From positions 1 to 44,874 of the forward strand of contig CAZYME010000021.1 of the NCBI GenBank assembly GCA_964648115.1: a stretch of 44,874 nt of DNA, in the 5' to 3' direction. This DNA comes from CAZYME01 sp964648115 (GTDB lineage: Bacteria; Pseudomonadota; Gammaproteobacteria; Legionellales; Legionellaceae). Positions within the stretch are counted from its first letter, which is position 1. Each line of letters opens with the position of its first letter. The notes under the pieces are model-generated. The model worked only from the letters and a program-made list of their open reading frames with translations, ran no database searches and was not told the origin of the DNA. The translations under genes were made by a program, and so were the position numbers. Of this stretch, positions 34,958 to 43,298 are shown piece by piece.

Positions 34958-35599
34958 ATGCGTCACTTGAGTTTGTTAGATAAATTAGTGTGTGAGTTAG
35001 ATACGGCTGTACGGACATTGTTTGTGCCGGAGCATCGCAATAGTGTTAGGGCATGTCCTGGGCAGAATATTGATGATGACTCATTGAGTACAGGCGACAA
35101 ACGTCATGTTGCGAGTTTAATGCGGGTGAATCATGCTGGAGAAGTATCGGCGCAAGCGTTATATCAAGGTCAGGCGTTGACTGCTAAATTATCTGCGGTG
35201 AAAACACAAATGACGGAGGCGGCTGCAGAAGAGGTTGATCATTTGGCATGGTGTGAGCAGCGTTTGCGGGAGTTGGATAGTCGGCCTAGTGTGCTTAATC
35301 CACTTTGGTATGGTGGCTCGCTTATGATTGGTGCGTTAGCAGGCTTGGTAGGCGATAAGTGGAGTTTGGGATTCGTTGCAGAAACTGAGCGGCAGGTTAC
35401 GAATCATTTGCAGGAGCATTTGGCGCATTTACCGGCTAATGACTTAAAAACGAAGGCGATTCTTGCTCAAATGCATGAGGATGAGGCGCATCATGCTGAT
35501 GTTGCGCATGCTGCGGGGGCCGCTGAGTTGCCTTTTTTGGTAAAGCAGTTGATGCGGGGTGTTTCTAAGTTGCTTACGAAAAGTAGTTATTATATCTGA
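34958..35599 (+). CDS. coq7: Coq7-type di-iron ubiquinone hydroxylase
   Basis: This 213-aa carboxylate-bridged di-iron protein hydroxylates demethoxyubiquinone in late ubiquinone synthesis. The iron ligands are visible as Glu62 in NHAGEVSAQ, Glu92 and His95 in EEVDHL, a Glu in AETERQ near 142-144 and Glu176/His179 in EDEAHH. The hydrophobic helix GGSLMIGALAGLVGD is the membrane-facing segment. Coq7 replaces the flavin UbiF in some alpha-, beta- and gammaproteobacteria including Legionellales. It follows the FAH-family gene by 17 nt and is followed directly by an inverted-repeat element. Confidence 0.95.
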   Translation: MRHLSLLDKLVCELDTAVRTLFVPEHRNSVRACPGQNIDDDSLSTGDKRHVASLMRVNHAGEVSAQALYQGQALTAKLSAVKTQMTEAAAEEVDHLAWCEQRLRELDSRPSVLNPLWYGGSLMIGALAGLVGDKWSLGFVAETERQVTNHLQEHLAHLPANDLKTKAILAQMHEDEAHHADVAHAAGAAELPFLVKQLMRGVSKLLTKSSYYI

Positions 35600-35600
35600 T

Positions 35601-35701
35601 GTAGGTTGGGCCCATGGCCCAACAGCGTTGCGAAGCGCCGCCAAATATAGCGCCTCATAATGGGCACTTCGTGCGCTTGTTGGGCCATGGGCCCAACCTA
35701 C
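35601..35701. repeat. 101-bp element with perfect 24-bp terminal inverted repeats (family A)
   Basis: The left arm (35601-35624, GTAGGTTGGGCCCATGGCCC...) is the exact reverse complement of the right arm (35678-35701). The 53-bp interior includes GGCACTTCGTGC, itself nearly palindromic. Arm copies recur at 28959-28982 and 38788-38811. The size and ends resemble a miniature transposable or REP-like element. It separates coq7 from the phosphate transporter and could fold into a long hairpin in RNA. Confidence 0.85.
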
Positions 35702-35732
35702 TTTTGATTGTAACATTGGAGCACAGTAGCCT

Positions 35733-36728
35733 ATGGACCAAGGTACGCTCTTTATTATAAGTGTTATTTTCATCGCTTATATTTTTGACTTTATTAATGG
35801 CTTTCATGATGCGGCAAACTCCATTGCGACTATTGTCACAACTGGGGTCTTAACACCACGTCAAGCTGTGATATGGGCTGCTTTTTTTAATCTTATCGCT
35901 TTTATGTTTTTCAATCTGATGGTCGCTAAAACGATCGGTAGCGACTTAATTGCCCCGAATATCATTGATACAAAACTTATTTTAGCCGCCTTAACTGGGG
36001 CGATTTTTTGGAATCTATTAACCTGGTATTACGGACTACCTTCAAGCTCCTCTCACGCCCTCATTGGCGGGCTCGCCGGTGCGGCCATTGTACGCGGAGG
36101 AATAGCAACTTTAAAAATATCGGGGTTTATTAAAGTGGCTTTTGGTATATTTATTGCTCCTGTCATTGGACTCTTAGTTAGCTTGATATTCACTTATAGT
36201 TTAACGAGGCTATTCCGTCATAAAACTGAGCCCTCACTCAATCGTTTATTTAAAGGCTTTCAACTAACCTCTTCTGCGTTGTTAAGCCTGACACATGGTG
36301 GCAACGATGCACAAAAAACAATGGGGATTATTGCTGTATTGCTGTTTTCCAATGGATGGTTGGAAGGGGCATTTTATGTGCCTTTTTGGGTGGTCATTTC
36401 TTGCCAAGCGGTTATTAGTCTAGGCACCCTCGCCGGGGGATGGCGTATTGTGCATACGATGGGGAGCCGAATCACTAAACTCAATACGTTACGGGGATGT
36501 ACTGCTGAAACGAGTGCGGCCGCGATTATTTTAGTCTCAACCGTGTTCGGTGTCCCGGTTTCGACCACTCAAACCGTGACTGGTGCCGTTGCGGGAGTTG
36601 GTATGGTCAGCGGTTTGGGAGGCACGAATTGGCCTATAATACGTCGGATACTTTTTTCATGGTTGCTTACTATACCCGCAGCTGGGCTATTAGCGGGAAG
36701 TATCATGCTAGCCCTTATTTACTTCTAA
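35733..36728 (+). CDS. pit: PiT-family inorganic phosphate transporter
   Basis: This 331-aa membrane protein with about ten helices carries the duplicated PiT signatures GFHDAANSIAT near the N-terminus and THGGNDAQKTMGI in the second half, plus SSSHALIGGLAG and VSTTQTVTGAVAG. It imports phosphate, usually as a metal-phosphate symport with protons. Its length fits the short bacterial PiT group. The 3' end overlaps the convergent permease gene by 21 bp with no terminator between. Confidence 0.93.
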   Translation: MDQGTLFIISVIFIAYIFDFINGFHDAANSIATIVTTGVLTPRQAVIWAAFFNLIAFMFFNLMVAKTIGSDLIAPNIIDTKLILAALTGAIFWNLLTWYYGLPSSSSHALIGGLAGAAIVRGGIATLKISGFIKVAFGIFIAPVIGLLVSLIFTYSLTRLFRHKTEPSLNRLFKGFQLTSSALLSLTHGGNDAQKTMGIIAVLLFSNGWLEGAFYVPFWVVISCQAVISLGTLAGGWRIVHTMGSRITKLNTLRGCTAETSAAAIILVSTVFGVPVSTTQTVTGAVAGVGMVSGLGGTNWPIIRRILFSWLLTIPAAGLLAGSIMLALIYF

Positions 36729-38087
36729 AGCACTTTTATGTCGGCTATACGAAAAATAAATAATAATCCCGATGCACATCCAGACCACAAAACGCAGTAA
36801 TGTCAGCCAAGGCAAATAACATATCAGGTAGCTGCAGCTGACAATTCCCAATATTGGGATATAAGGCATAAAAGGTGTTTTAAAAGGGCGTACTAATTCA
36901 GGCTTTGTATAGTGCAGAAAGATAACCCCGGCACAAACAATTATGAATGCAAAAAGGGTTCCAATATTAACTAGCTCTGCTAAATCACCCAATGGTACCA
37001 AACCTGCGACACAAACCATTAAGGCACCGCAAAGTAAAATTATTCGTACCGGTGTTTTAGTTTTTTTATTCGTTATCGCAAAATACTGGGGCAATAAACC
37101 ATCGCGAGCCATCGCAAAAAAAACCCGACTTAACCCGTAATACAATACCAACATCACTGTGGTTAATCCTGCTATTGCGCCAACACCTATCAATCCCGCA
37201 GCTACTTTATAACCTAAAACTAAAAGGGAATGGCTAATTGGGGAGGCCACATTGAGCGAGCTATAGGAGGCGATACCTGTCAGCAAGCCCGATACCACAA
37301 TATATAAAATGGTACAAATTACCAATGAACCTATGATACCAATTGGAGCATCTCTTTGTGGGTTAATTGCTTCCTCAGTAGCAGTTGAAACCGCATCAAA
37401 CCCAACATAAGCAAAGAAAATCAAGGCGGCCCCATTCATAACCCCAGTCCAGCCAAAAGGCGCAAAAGGCACCCAGTTTTTAGGATCTACTTCGCCAGAG
37501 GCAATAATGATAAATAGAAAAATAACCATCAGCTTAGTCAGTACCATTATATTATTGACGCGGGCGCTAGATTTCACCCCTAACATCAATAAGACGGATA
37601 ATGCGCTAATAATAAGCATTGCCAAAATATTTATTATCCCGCCATGAGTGAAGCCACGTAATAAATACACTGGTATATGAATATTGATTGACAATAATAC
37701 GTCGTTAAAATAACTGCTCCATCCCACTGAAACAGCAGAAACGGAAACCGCGTACTCCAATAATAAATCCCAGCCTACAATCCACGCGATAAGCTCCCCA
37801 AATCCTGCATAGGCATATCCGTAAGCGCTACCACAACCACCAATGGATGATGCTAATTCAGCGTAAGAAAGAGCTGAAAATGCGCATGCTAGTCCGGCCA
37901 TAATATAGGAAAAAACAATAGCAGGCCCTGTCTGGGTCGCGGCAACAATGCCTGTCAACACGAAAATCCCAGCACCCACAATTGCTCCGACCCCTAAAAA
38001 AACCAGGTCGAAGGCGGACAGGCAGCGTCGGAAATCCTCTCCAGAATCACCTAATACATTAATTTCTTTTTTACGAAACAAGTCCAT
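36708..38087 (-). CDS. APC-superfamily amino acid permease (CAT/YfnA-like)
   Basis: The 459-aa protein has about 12 helices and the family start GVGAIVGAGIFVLTGIVA, the unwound helix-1 substrate region. GGCGSAYGYAYAGFGE and FFAYVGFDAVSTATEEA, the conserved helix-6 region of CAT-like transporters, follow. It probably takes up cationic or other amino acids. The C-terminal codons overlap the phosphate transporter gene on the opposite strand by 21 bp, and its 5' end diverges from pagP. The substrate is not defined. Confidence 0.9.
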   Translation of the reverse strand: MDLFRKKEINVLGDSGEDFRRCLSAFDLVFLGVGAIVGAGIFVLTGIVAATQTGPAIVFSYIMAGLACAFSALSYAELASSIGGCGSAYGYAYAGFGELIAWIVGWDLLLEYAVSVSAVSVGWSSYFNDVLLSINIHIPVYLLRGFTHGGIINILAMLIISALSVLLMLGVKSSARVNNIMVLTKLMVIFLFIIIASGEVDPKNWVPFAPFGWTGVMNGAALIFFAYVGFDAVSTATEEAINPQRDAPIGIIGSLVICTILYIVVSGLLTGIASYSSLNVASPISHSLLVLGYKVAAGLIGVGAIAGLTTVMLVLYYGLSRVFFAMARDGLLPQYFAITNKKTKTPVRIILLCGALMVCVAGLVPLGDLAELVNIGTLFAFIIVCAGVIFLHYTKPELVRPFKTPFMPYIPILGIVSCSYLICYLPWLTLLRFVVWMCIGIIIYFSYSRHKSALEVNKG

Positions 38088-38191
38088 GCTAGTATGTCCT
38101 TTGGAAGTAATTCCAAATCTTACGTATAAAAATTAGCTTAACTCTAACACCAATTGTATCGCTGAGAAACCAGACCTATGTTGCATAACGA

Positions 38192-38761
38192 ATGAAACAC
38201 GTGCTTGCATTTTCATTGTTGTTTCTTTCGCTGCAAACTGCCGTAGCTGAAGACGCACAGCCTAAAAAAAGCTTGTCTTATTGGCCTAAGCACTTCGTGC
38301 ATCGCCTGCATCAAATTTGGCATGAAGGAAATAATGAGCTTTATTTGACAGGTTATGCTTGGCATAACCGTTACACCTATCCACCTGAGCGCATTGGTAC
38401 ATACAATGAGCAGGCCTGGGGTGGTGGATTAGGCAAGGGTTTTTATGATGAGGATGGTGACTGGCAAGGTTTAACTGCTTTTGCTTTTCTTGACTCGCAC
38501 AAAAATGTAGAGCCAGCGGGTGGTTATGTATTTATTAAAATGTTGCACTTCAATGAAAACGCGCGGGTCGGAGCGGGGTATTCCTTTGTTGTAACCCAGC
38601 GTAGAGATATCTTCAATGGGATACCCTTTCCCGGTGTTTTGCCGTGGGTGCTGGTTAGTTATCGTAGACTGGCGATTGGTGCGACTTATATACCTGGTCC
38701 TATCAATAGAACAGCCCCTGTGGGGAATATATTGTTTGTGTTGGGGAAGTGGACTTTTTAA
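38192..38761 (+). CDS. pagP: Lipid A palmitoyltransferase PagP
   Basis: The product is an outer-membrane beta-barrel acyltransferase of 189 aa that moves a palmitate from phospholipid to lipid A. It has a signal peptide with cleavage after AVA (about residue 19), then an amphipathic helix and barrel. The three catalytic residues of E. coli PagP are preserved in context: His58 in YAWHNRY, and Asp101/Ser102 in AFLDSHK. Other marks are NEQAWGGGLGKGFYDEDG and TYIPG near the end. In Legionella the homologue (rcp) protects against antimicrobial peptides. It is divergent from the permease. A weak TTGTAT/TATGTT pair lies just upstream and no clear ribosome site is visible. Confidence 0.92.
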   Translation: MKHVLAFSLLFLSLQTAVAEDAQPKKSLSYWPKHFVHRLHQIWHEGNNELYLTGYAWHNRYTYPPERIGTYNEQAWGGGLGKGFYDEDGDWQGLTAFAFLDSHKNVEPAGGYVFIKMLHFNENARVGAGYSFVVTQRRDIFNGIPFPGVLPWVLVSYRRLAIGATYIPGPINRTAPVGNILFVLGKWTF

Positions 38762-38773
38762 GGGCTTAATGTG

Positions 38774-38811
38774 GCACTTCGTGCGCTTGTTGGGCCGTGG
38801 GCCCAACCTAC
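38774..38811. repeat. Family A repeat, right half
   Basis: GGCACTTCGTGCGCTTGTTG and the following bases repeat 35664-35701 with one clear mismatch in the arm (GTGGG for ATGGG). It lies just after the pagP stop and might help end transcripts from both convergent genes. Confidence 0.8.
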
Positions 38812-38832
38812 TTTTAATTGTATCTGATCAAT

Positions 38833-38864
38833 GTAGCCCGTATGGAGCGAAGCGGAATGCGGGA
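38833..38864. repeat. Family C repeat, copy 2
   Basis: GTAGCCCGTATGGAGCGAAG and the following 12 bases are the inverted copy of 31717-31748, with one mismatch. It is intergenic, between pagP and rlmL. Confidence 0.8.
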
Positions 38865-38898
38865 ATGGCCAGGCAGATTGATCCCGCTACGATAGTGT

Positions 38899-41007
38899 TT
38901 AATTTTTAATCGTAAAACACTGATGAATTCGTTTATTACGTTTGAAATCCACGTCTATCGTGTCTTCGCTAATATCACATACGGTGTATTCTTCGCTAAT
39001 CGCTGGTGCTAGTTTAAAGCTACGTAAGTTGGTGGAAAAATATAGGGTGCCTCCTGGAGAGAGTAACCGCATAGCCGCATTAATTAATAATTCATGGTCA
39101 CGCTGGATGTCCAGGGTTTCCTCCATACGTTTGGAATTGGAAAAACTAGGCGGATCTAGGAAAATCACATCAAAGCGATCCTTTGTCATCTTTAACCACG
39201 TCAAACAGTCGTATTGAATAAATTGATGCCTAGATGAATCAATTCGATTCGTTCTAAAATTATCCAGAGCCCAATTGAGATAGGTATTGGATAAATCTAC
39301 GTTGGTCGTCAATGCGCCCGCTAAAGCAGCGTGTACACTGGCACTTGCTGTATAGCAAAAGCAATTGAGAAAGCGCGTCTCAGGAGGTAATTGCGCAAAT
39401 TGCAACCGTAGTAGACGGTGATCTAGAAATAATCCTGTATCCAAATAATCGTATAAATTCACATTAAATTTAGCACGCCCCTCACTCACCACTAATGTGC
39501 GGCCCATCTCATCCATTTTTTGATACTGATTTGAACCCTTCTGTTGCTTGCGTCGTTTTATTACTACATTTTCCGGCGAAATTCCTAAGGCAATCGGCAC
39601 CACCTGATGCACCTCAAGACTTCGTCTTTCTACTTTATGCGCAGCAATAATGGCGGGAGCTGCATATTCTTGCAGCACAACATGATCATTATAAATATCA
39701 ATAGCGTACGCATATTCTGGTAAATCTCCATCATACACACGGTAACAGCTGATTTGATTTCGCTTTGCCCATTTCTGCAAATGACTATAATTTTTTTGTA
39801 GGCGATTCATCAACATTTGTGCTGCCTCTGACAGCTTCGCCTGTTGTTGAGCATCTTTAAGCTGATTGGTGGCATCAATACCCACACAATATAATTTACA
39901 TTCTAGTGCGCCGTTATATAGCGTGTACTGTTTGCTCGCACGCAACCCCATTGCTTTAGCCAAAAGTGGGTTCGAGGTTAGAACAGCGGCTTGCCACCCC
40001 TGATAATGCTCATGCAAAACCGCGCCCAACTCCTGGTACAATGGGATTAACTGCTTCGCATCTCCTAGCCGTTCGCCATAAGGTGGATTGCAAACCACCA
40101 AACCTTTTTCTGCAGGTGGTCTGCAATGCTCAAGGGTTGTTGAGCTAAACTCTACCAAGGGAGCCACACCGGCCCGCTCCGCATTAGCACGAGCCATGTC
40201 TATTAACTGTGGATTAACATCTGTACCACGTAATTTCAAGGTAACTGGTTTGACTTGTTCTAATGCTTGTAGCCTTATTTTTTCCCACAAAGATGGTTGA
40301 TGCTGTACCCAATGATGTAAAGATTGATCATCTCGTATTAAGCCTGGAGCAATATGGGCAGCCATCATTGCAGCTTCAATAACGAGAGTACCCGCGCCAC
40401 AAAATGGATCGTGAAAAGCAGCGCCTTCAGCGGCCATTTGTGGCCATTTGGCGCGAATGAGCATTGCGGCGGCTACATTTTCTTTTAGTGGCGCAGCACC
40501 TGCTTGCAAACGATAGCCGCGTTGGTGCAGGCTGTAACCGGTTAAATCCAAACTAACGGTGAGATCATCATTCTTGAGATAAGCATGCAAGCGTATTTGT
40601 GAATCTTCACGATCAATAACGGGTCGAGCCCCGTGCAATTCACGACAATGGTCGACAATGCCATCTTTAACGACTTGTGCACCATACATGGTGTTTCGGA
40701 TCTGCGGAGATGAGCCATGGAACTCAATAGCCAATGTTTTATCAACCGAAAAAACCGTCTGCCAGGGGTATTGGTGGCATAATTGATAGAGGGTTTGTTG
40801 GTTATGAGCCTCTCCGCTAAATAAAACCAGCTGGACTCGGTTAGCCAGTCGAGACCACAAACACAGGTGATAAATTACGGTGATATCTCCCTCACCATAA
40901 ACCCCCTGCGGACTCACCCGGATTACTTGTAAACCAAGAGCCTTCACTTCTTCTTCTAGCAAATATTCTAAACCTTTCGGGCAACTAACAAACAGTGAAA
41001 AAATCAT
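38899..41007 (-). CDS. rlmL: 23S rRNA m2G2445/m7G2069 methyltransferase RlmKL
   Basis: This bifunctional 702-aa enzyme is the same length as the E. coli protein. Domain order is an N-terminal THUMP region (about 1-165), the RlmL m2G methyltransferase with DPFCGAGTLVIEAA and NPPYGERLG, and the C-terminal RlmK m7G methyltransferase with NCFCYTASASVHAALAGA and LDPPSFSNSKRM. It modifies the 23S rRNA during 50S assembly. Its ATG overlaps the stop of the ribosome factor gene upstream (ATGA), so the two ribosome-assembly genes are coupled. Confidence 0.96.
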   Translation of the reverse strand: MIFSLFVSCPKGLEYLLEEEVKALGLQVIRVSPQGVYGEGDITVIYHLCLWSRLANRVQLVLFSGEAHNQQTLYQLCHQYPWQTVFSVDKTLAIEFHGSSPQIRNTMYGAQVVKDGIVDHCRELHGARPVIDREDSQIRLHAYLKNDDLTVSLDLTGYSLHQRGYRLQAGAAPLKENVAAAMLIRAKWPQMAAEGAAFHDPFCGAGTLVIEAAMMAAHIAPGLIRDDQSLHHWVQHQPSLWEKIRLQALEQVKPVTLKLRGTDVNPQLIDMARANAERAGVAPLVEFSSTTLEHCRPPAEKGLVVCNPPYGERLGDAKQLIPLYQELGAVLHEHYQGWQAAVLTSNPLLAKAMGLRASKQYTLYNGALECKLYCVGIDATNQLKDAQQQAKLSEAAQMLMNRLQKNYSHLQKWAKRNQISCYRVYDGDLPEYAYAIDIYNDHVVLQEYAAPAIIAAHKVERRSLEVHQVVPIALGISPENVVIKRRKQQKGSNQYQKMDEMGRTLVVSEGRAKFNVNLYDYLDTGLFLDHRLLRLQFAQLPPETRFLNCFCYTASASVHAALAGALTTNVDLSNTYLNWALDNFRTNRIDSSRHQFIQYDCLTWLKMTKDRFDVIFLDPPSFSNSKRMEETLDIQRDHELLINAAMRLLSPGGTLYFSTNLRSFKLAPAISEEYTVCDISEDTIDVDFKRNKRIHQCFTIKN

Positions 41008-41483
41008 TCTACACAGGACCTTAAATAGCGAAAGAGGGCCTTGCTTGCGCCCGTGGGTTGGTCGTTTTTCTGTTCATCGACCGCTTTTTTTATCAATTGC
41101 CGAAGCTTAGGAACATCTACTTGCTGATGAGCCGCAACAAATTCGGTTAACGCATCTCGACCATCATTAATTAATCGAGTACGCCATTGCTCTAGGGCAT
41201 GAAAATCAGCAGTTTGAGCGCTTCCTTCAGCCAAAAGGAGTTCGTAAGCAGCAAGAATGGCGTCGCTATCTGCACTGCGCATCAACTTGCCAATCAATTG
41301 TGCTTGACGTCTAACAGCGCCATGGCTTTTCAATAATTTTGCATCAAGGATTGCTTGTCTTAAATTATCAGTAAGAGGCAGGGTATCAAGTTTTTCTAAA
41401 CTCAAGGCAACAAGCTCCACTCCTACCCTTTGCAGGGTATCAGCGTCGCGTTTTTTTTGTGATTTACTTTTAGGTTCGTCCAT
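41004..41483 (-). CDS. darP: DarP/YjgA ribosome-associated assembly factor
   Basis: This 159-aa charged, helical protein of the UPF0307/YjgA family carries KSKSQKKRDADTLQRVGVEL, then LPLTDNLRQAILDAK and RRQAQLIGKLMRS, followed by a C-terminal helical half. DarP binds late 50S precursors and helps peptidyl-transferase-centre maturation. The length is slightly short of the usual 175-185 aa. It is coupled to rlmL by a 4-nt overlap, a sensible partnership in 50S biogenesis. Confidence 0.93.
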   Translation of the reverse strand: MDEPKSKSQKKRDADTLQRVGVELVALSLEKLDTLPLTDNLRQAILDAKLLKSHGAVRRQAQLIGKLMRSADSDAILAAYELLLAEGSAQTADFHALEQWRTRLINDGRDALTEFVAAHQQVDVPKLRQLIKKAVDEQKNDQPTGASKALFRYLRSCVE

Positions 41484-41514
41484 CAGGGATGTATCAGTAT
41501 TTTTGTTGTGTGCC

Positions 41515-42426
41515 CTAATTGTACACTGTTAAAGAATCATTTTGCGAATTAAACGATGCGGCAGCTTTTGTTTGCAGATAGGTACGGCCGATAGCCAAGA
41601 AATTATAGATTAAAATACCCAGCAATAATGTATGAAGCCACGGGACAGTTAGATAGCTAAATATGGGCAGGGTGATGAAAACACCTAAGCAGCCGGCCAA
41701 GCTTAAAACCAGAGTTTTTTTCAATGGAATTTTATTTTGCTGGAGAAAAACCAATGTGGTTAAGGGCTGCTGCATCGCTCCTGCAGTCATCATAATAGGG
41801 AATGCAATTAACGGTGAGGCACCCAACAAAAATAGCACGCCCTGCACCATCGCAAACAAACCAATCCCCACAGAGGTCAGCGCCCCGCACACCGCCATGG
41901 CACAAAAACCAACGATCAGTTTCCAAGAATGGAATTCAATAAGATCGCCGTCCATTGGTAGTAAACGAAATTGATGAGAAACTAGTAACCCGATGATTAA
42001 GAGAAAACAGCACATCATCGCCAAACGAATAGCTTGTTTGCTTAAACGGCTAACCACTGCCCCCCCAACCAGCCCGCCTGAGGCCGTACCCAAAACTAGC
42101 GTAATGAGAGTAGTCAGATCCACATCCACCAATTGCATAAAAAACAGAGACTCTATCATGCCAGGGATAACTTGTGCGCCATTGTTCATAGCAGGTAGCT
42201 CATCATCATGAAAGGTACCCAATAACTTTGCTAAAGCGACATTTACCGCAAAACTACCAACCCCTAAGGTATCAGCTATAAAAGCGATGACGCCACTAGA
42301 CACCAGTTTACAGTATTCTAATTTTGACAAAACAACAGCGGGCTGTTGTTTGAGTCGATACATCATCGCCCCTACACAAAGCAGACTTAATATCAAAATA
42401 GCCACAGTAATCAAGGTAATAGTCAT
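41515..42426 (-). CDS. TauE/SafE-family membrane transporter
   Basis: This 303-aa protein has about nine helices. It matches the family often annotated as sulfite exporter TauE/SafE: duplicated halves with GVIAFIADTLGVGSFAVNVALAKL and, in the second half, GVLFLLGASPLIAFPIMMTAGAMQQP. The substrate is uncertain because members export sulfite, sulfoacetate or other small anions. A longer frame starts at a TTG (42459) with no ribosome site; the ATG at 42426 gives a proper first helix and is preferred. It lies 31 nt before darP's 3' neighbourhood on the same strand. Confidence 0.84.
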   Translation of the reverse strand: MTITLITVAILILSLLCVGAMMYRLKQQPAVVLSKLEYCKLVSSGVIAFIADTLGVGSFAVNVALAKLLGTFHDDELPAMNNGAQVIPGMIESLFFMQLVDVDLTTLITLVLGTASGGLVGGAVVSRLSKQAIRLAMMCCFLLIIGLLVSHQFRLLPMDGDLIEFHSWKLIVGFCAMAVCGALTSVGIGLFAMVQGVLFLLGASPLIAFPIMMTAGAMQQPLTTLVFLQQNKIPLKKTLVLSLAGCLGVFITLPIFSYLTVPWLHTLLLGILIYNFLAIGRTYLQTKAAASFNSQNDSLTVYN

Positions 42427-42569
42427 AAATATTCTCAAAGCAACGGTGCAATTTAACAAAAGAATATTAACAGAATATTAACGCCATCCAAACCGCTGTT
42501 TGGAATTTTGATCATGTAGCCTTGGTGCAGGGCAGCGTAATCAAGGCTAATATCCATACAGCATGGGGG

Positions 42570-43169
42570 CTATCCAAATAAACGCTTGGCAATATCTGCC
42601 ACATGCTTACCTTGAAAATGGGCAATTTTTAGTTCTATTGGTAGCGGTTTACGGCTACCGTCTGCGCCGGCGATCGTTCCTGCACCATAGGGAGAGCTGC
42701 CACGCATCTGGCTTAAATCGGTTAAACTACTTTCTGAATAAGGCACACCGACTAAAATCATGCCATGATGAATTAGTGTATTCCAAAACGAAGTAATGGT
42801 CGTTTCATTCCCCCCGCCGGTGCCCGTCGACACAAAAACACTACCGATTTTACCTATCAAACCACCTTTTACCCACATGCCCCCAGTTTGATCCAGGAAG
42901 TTTCGCATTTGAGCAGCCATATTTCCAAATCGCGTTGGTGTACCAAAAATAATGGCGTCATAGTCGGCCAATTCCGCAGGTTTCGCAATCTCAGCAGCTT
43001 GGTTTAATTTTACCCCCGCCTTTTTAGCCGCATCCTCAGGCATTATTTCTGGCACACGCTTTAAAGTAACCGACACGCCATCAACACTAGAAGCCCCACG
43101 GACAACCTCTTCTGCCATGGTTTCAACATGACCATAACTTGAGTAATAAAGTACTAAAACCTTCGCCAT
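42570..43169 (-). CDS. wrbA: WrbA NAD(P)H:quinone oxidoreductase
   Basis: This 199-aa flavodoxin-like tetramer-forming FMN enzyme reduces quinones by two electrons under oxidative stress. It has the FMN phosphate loop YYSSYGHVETMAEEV, WrbA-specific TPTRFGNMAAQMRNFLDQTG and STGTGGGNETTITSFW. The length matches E. coli WrbA (198 aa) when the ATG at 43169 is used, with AGGAG about 6 nt upstream. A start at 43187 would add six residues. Confidence 0.96.
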   Translation of the reverse strand: MAKVLVLYYSSYGHVETMAEEVVRGASSVDGVSVTLKRVPEIMPEDAAKKAGVKLNQAAEIAKPAELADYDAIIFGTPTRFGNMAAQMRNFLDQTGGMWVKGGLIGKIGSVFVSTGTGGGNETTITSFWNTLIHHGMILVGVPYSESSLTDLSQMRGSSPYGAGTIAGADGSRKPLPIELKIAHFQGKHVADIAKRLFG

Positions 43170-43210
43170 CACACTCTCCTGACACAAAATTCAGTAAATC
43201 CTAAAGAGTG

Positions 43211-43240
43211 ATTTTCAACAGAGTTGTCTTTAAATGTCAA
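43211..43240 (-). promoter_or_regulatory. Promoter candidate for wrbA
   Basis: A perfect TTGACA lies on the minus strand at 43240-43235, with GAAAAT (4 of 6 matches to TATAAT) at 43216-43211 after an 18-bp spacer. Transcription would start about 38 nt ahead of the wrbA ATG. Confidence 0.45.
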
Positions 43241-43298
43241 GAAATCGACGTTAACATTCGGAAAGGGGTTATGGGGCTAACTTCCGTGGCATAAACTA

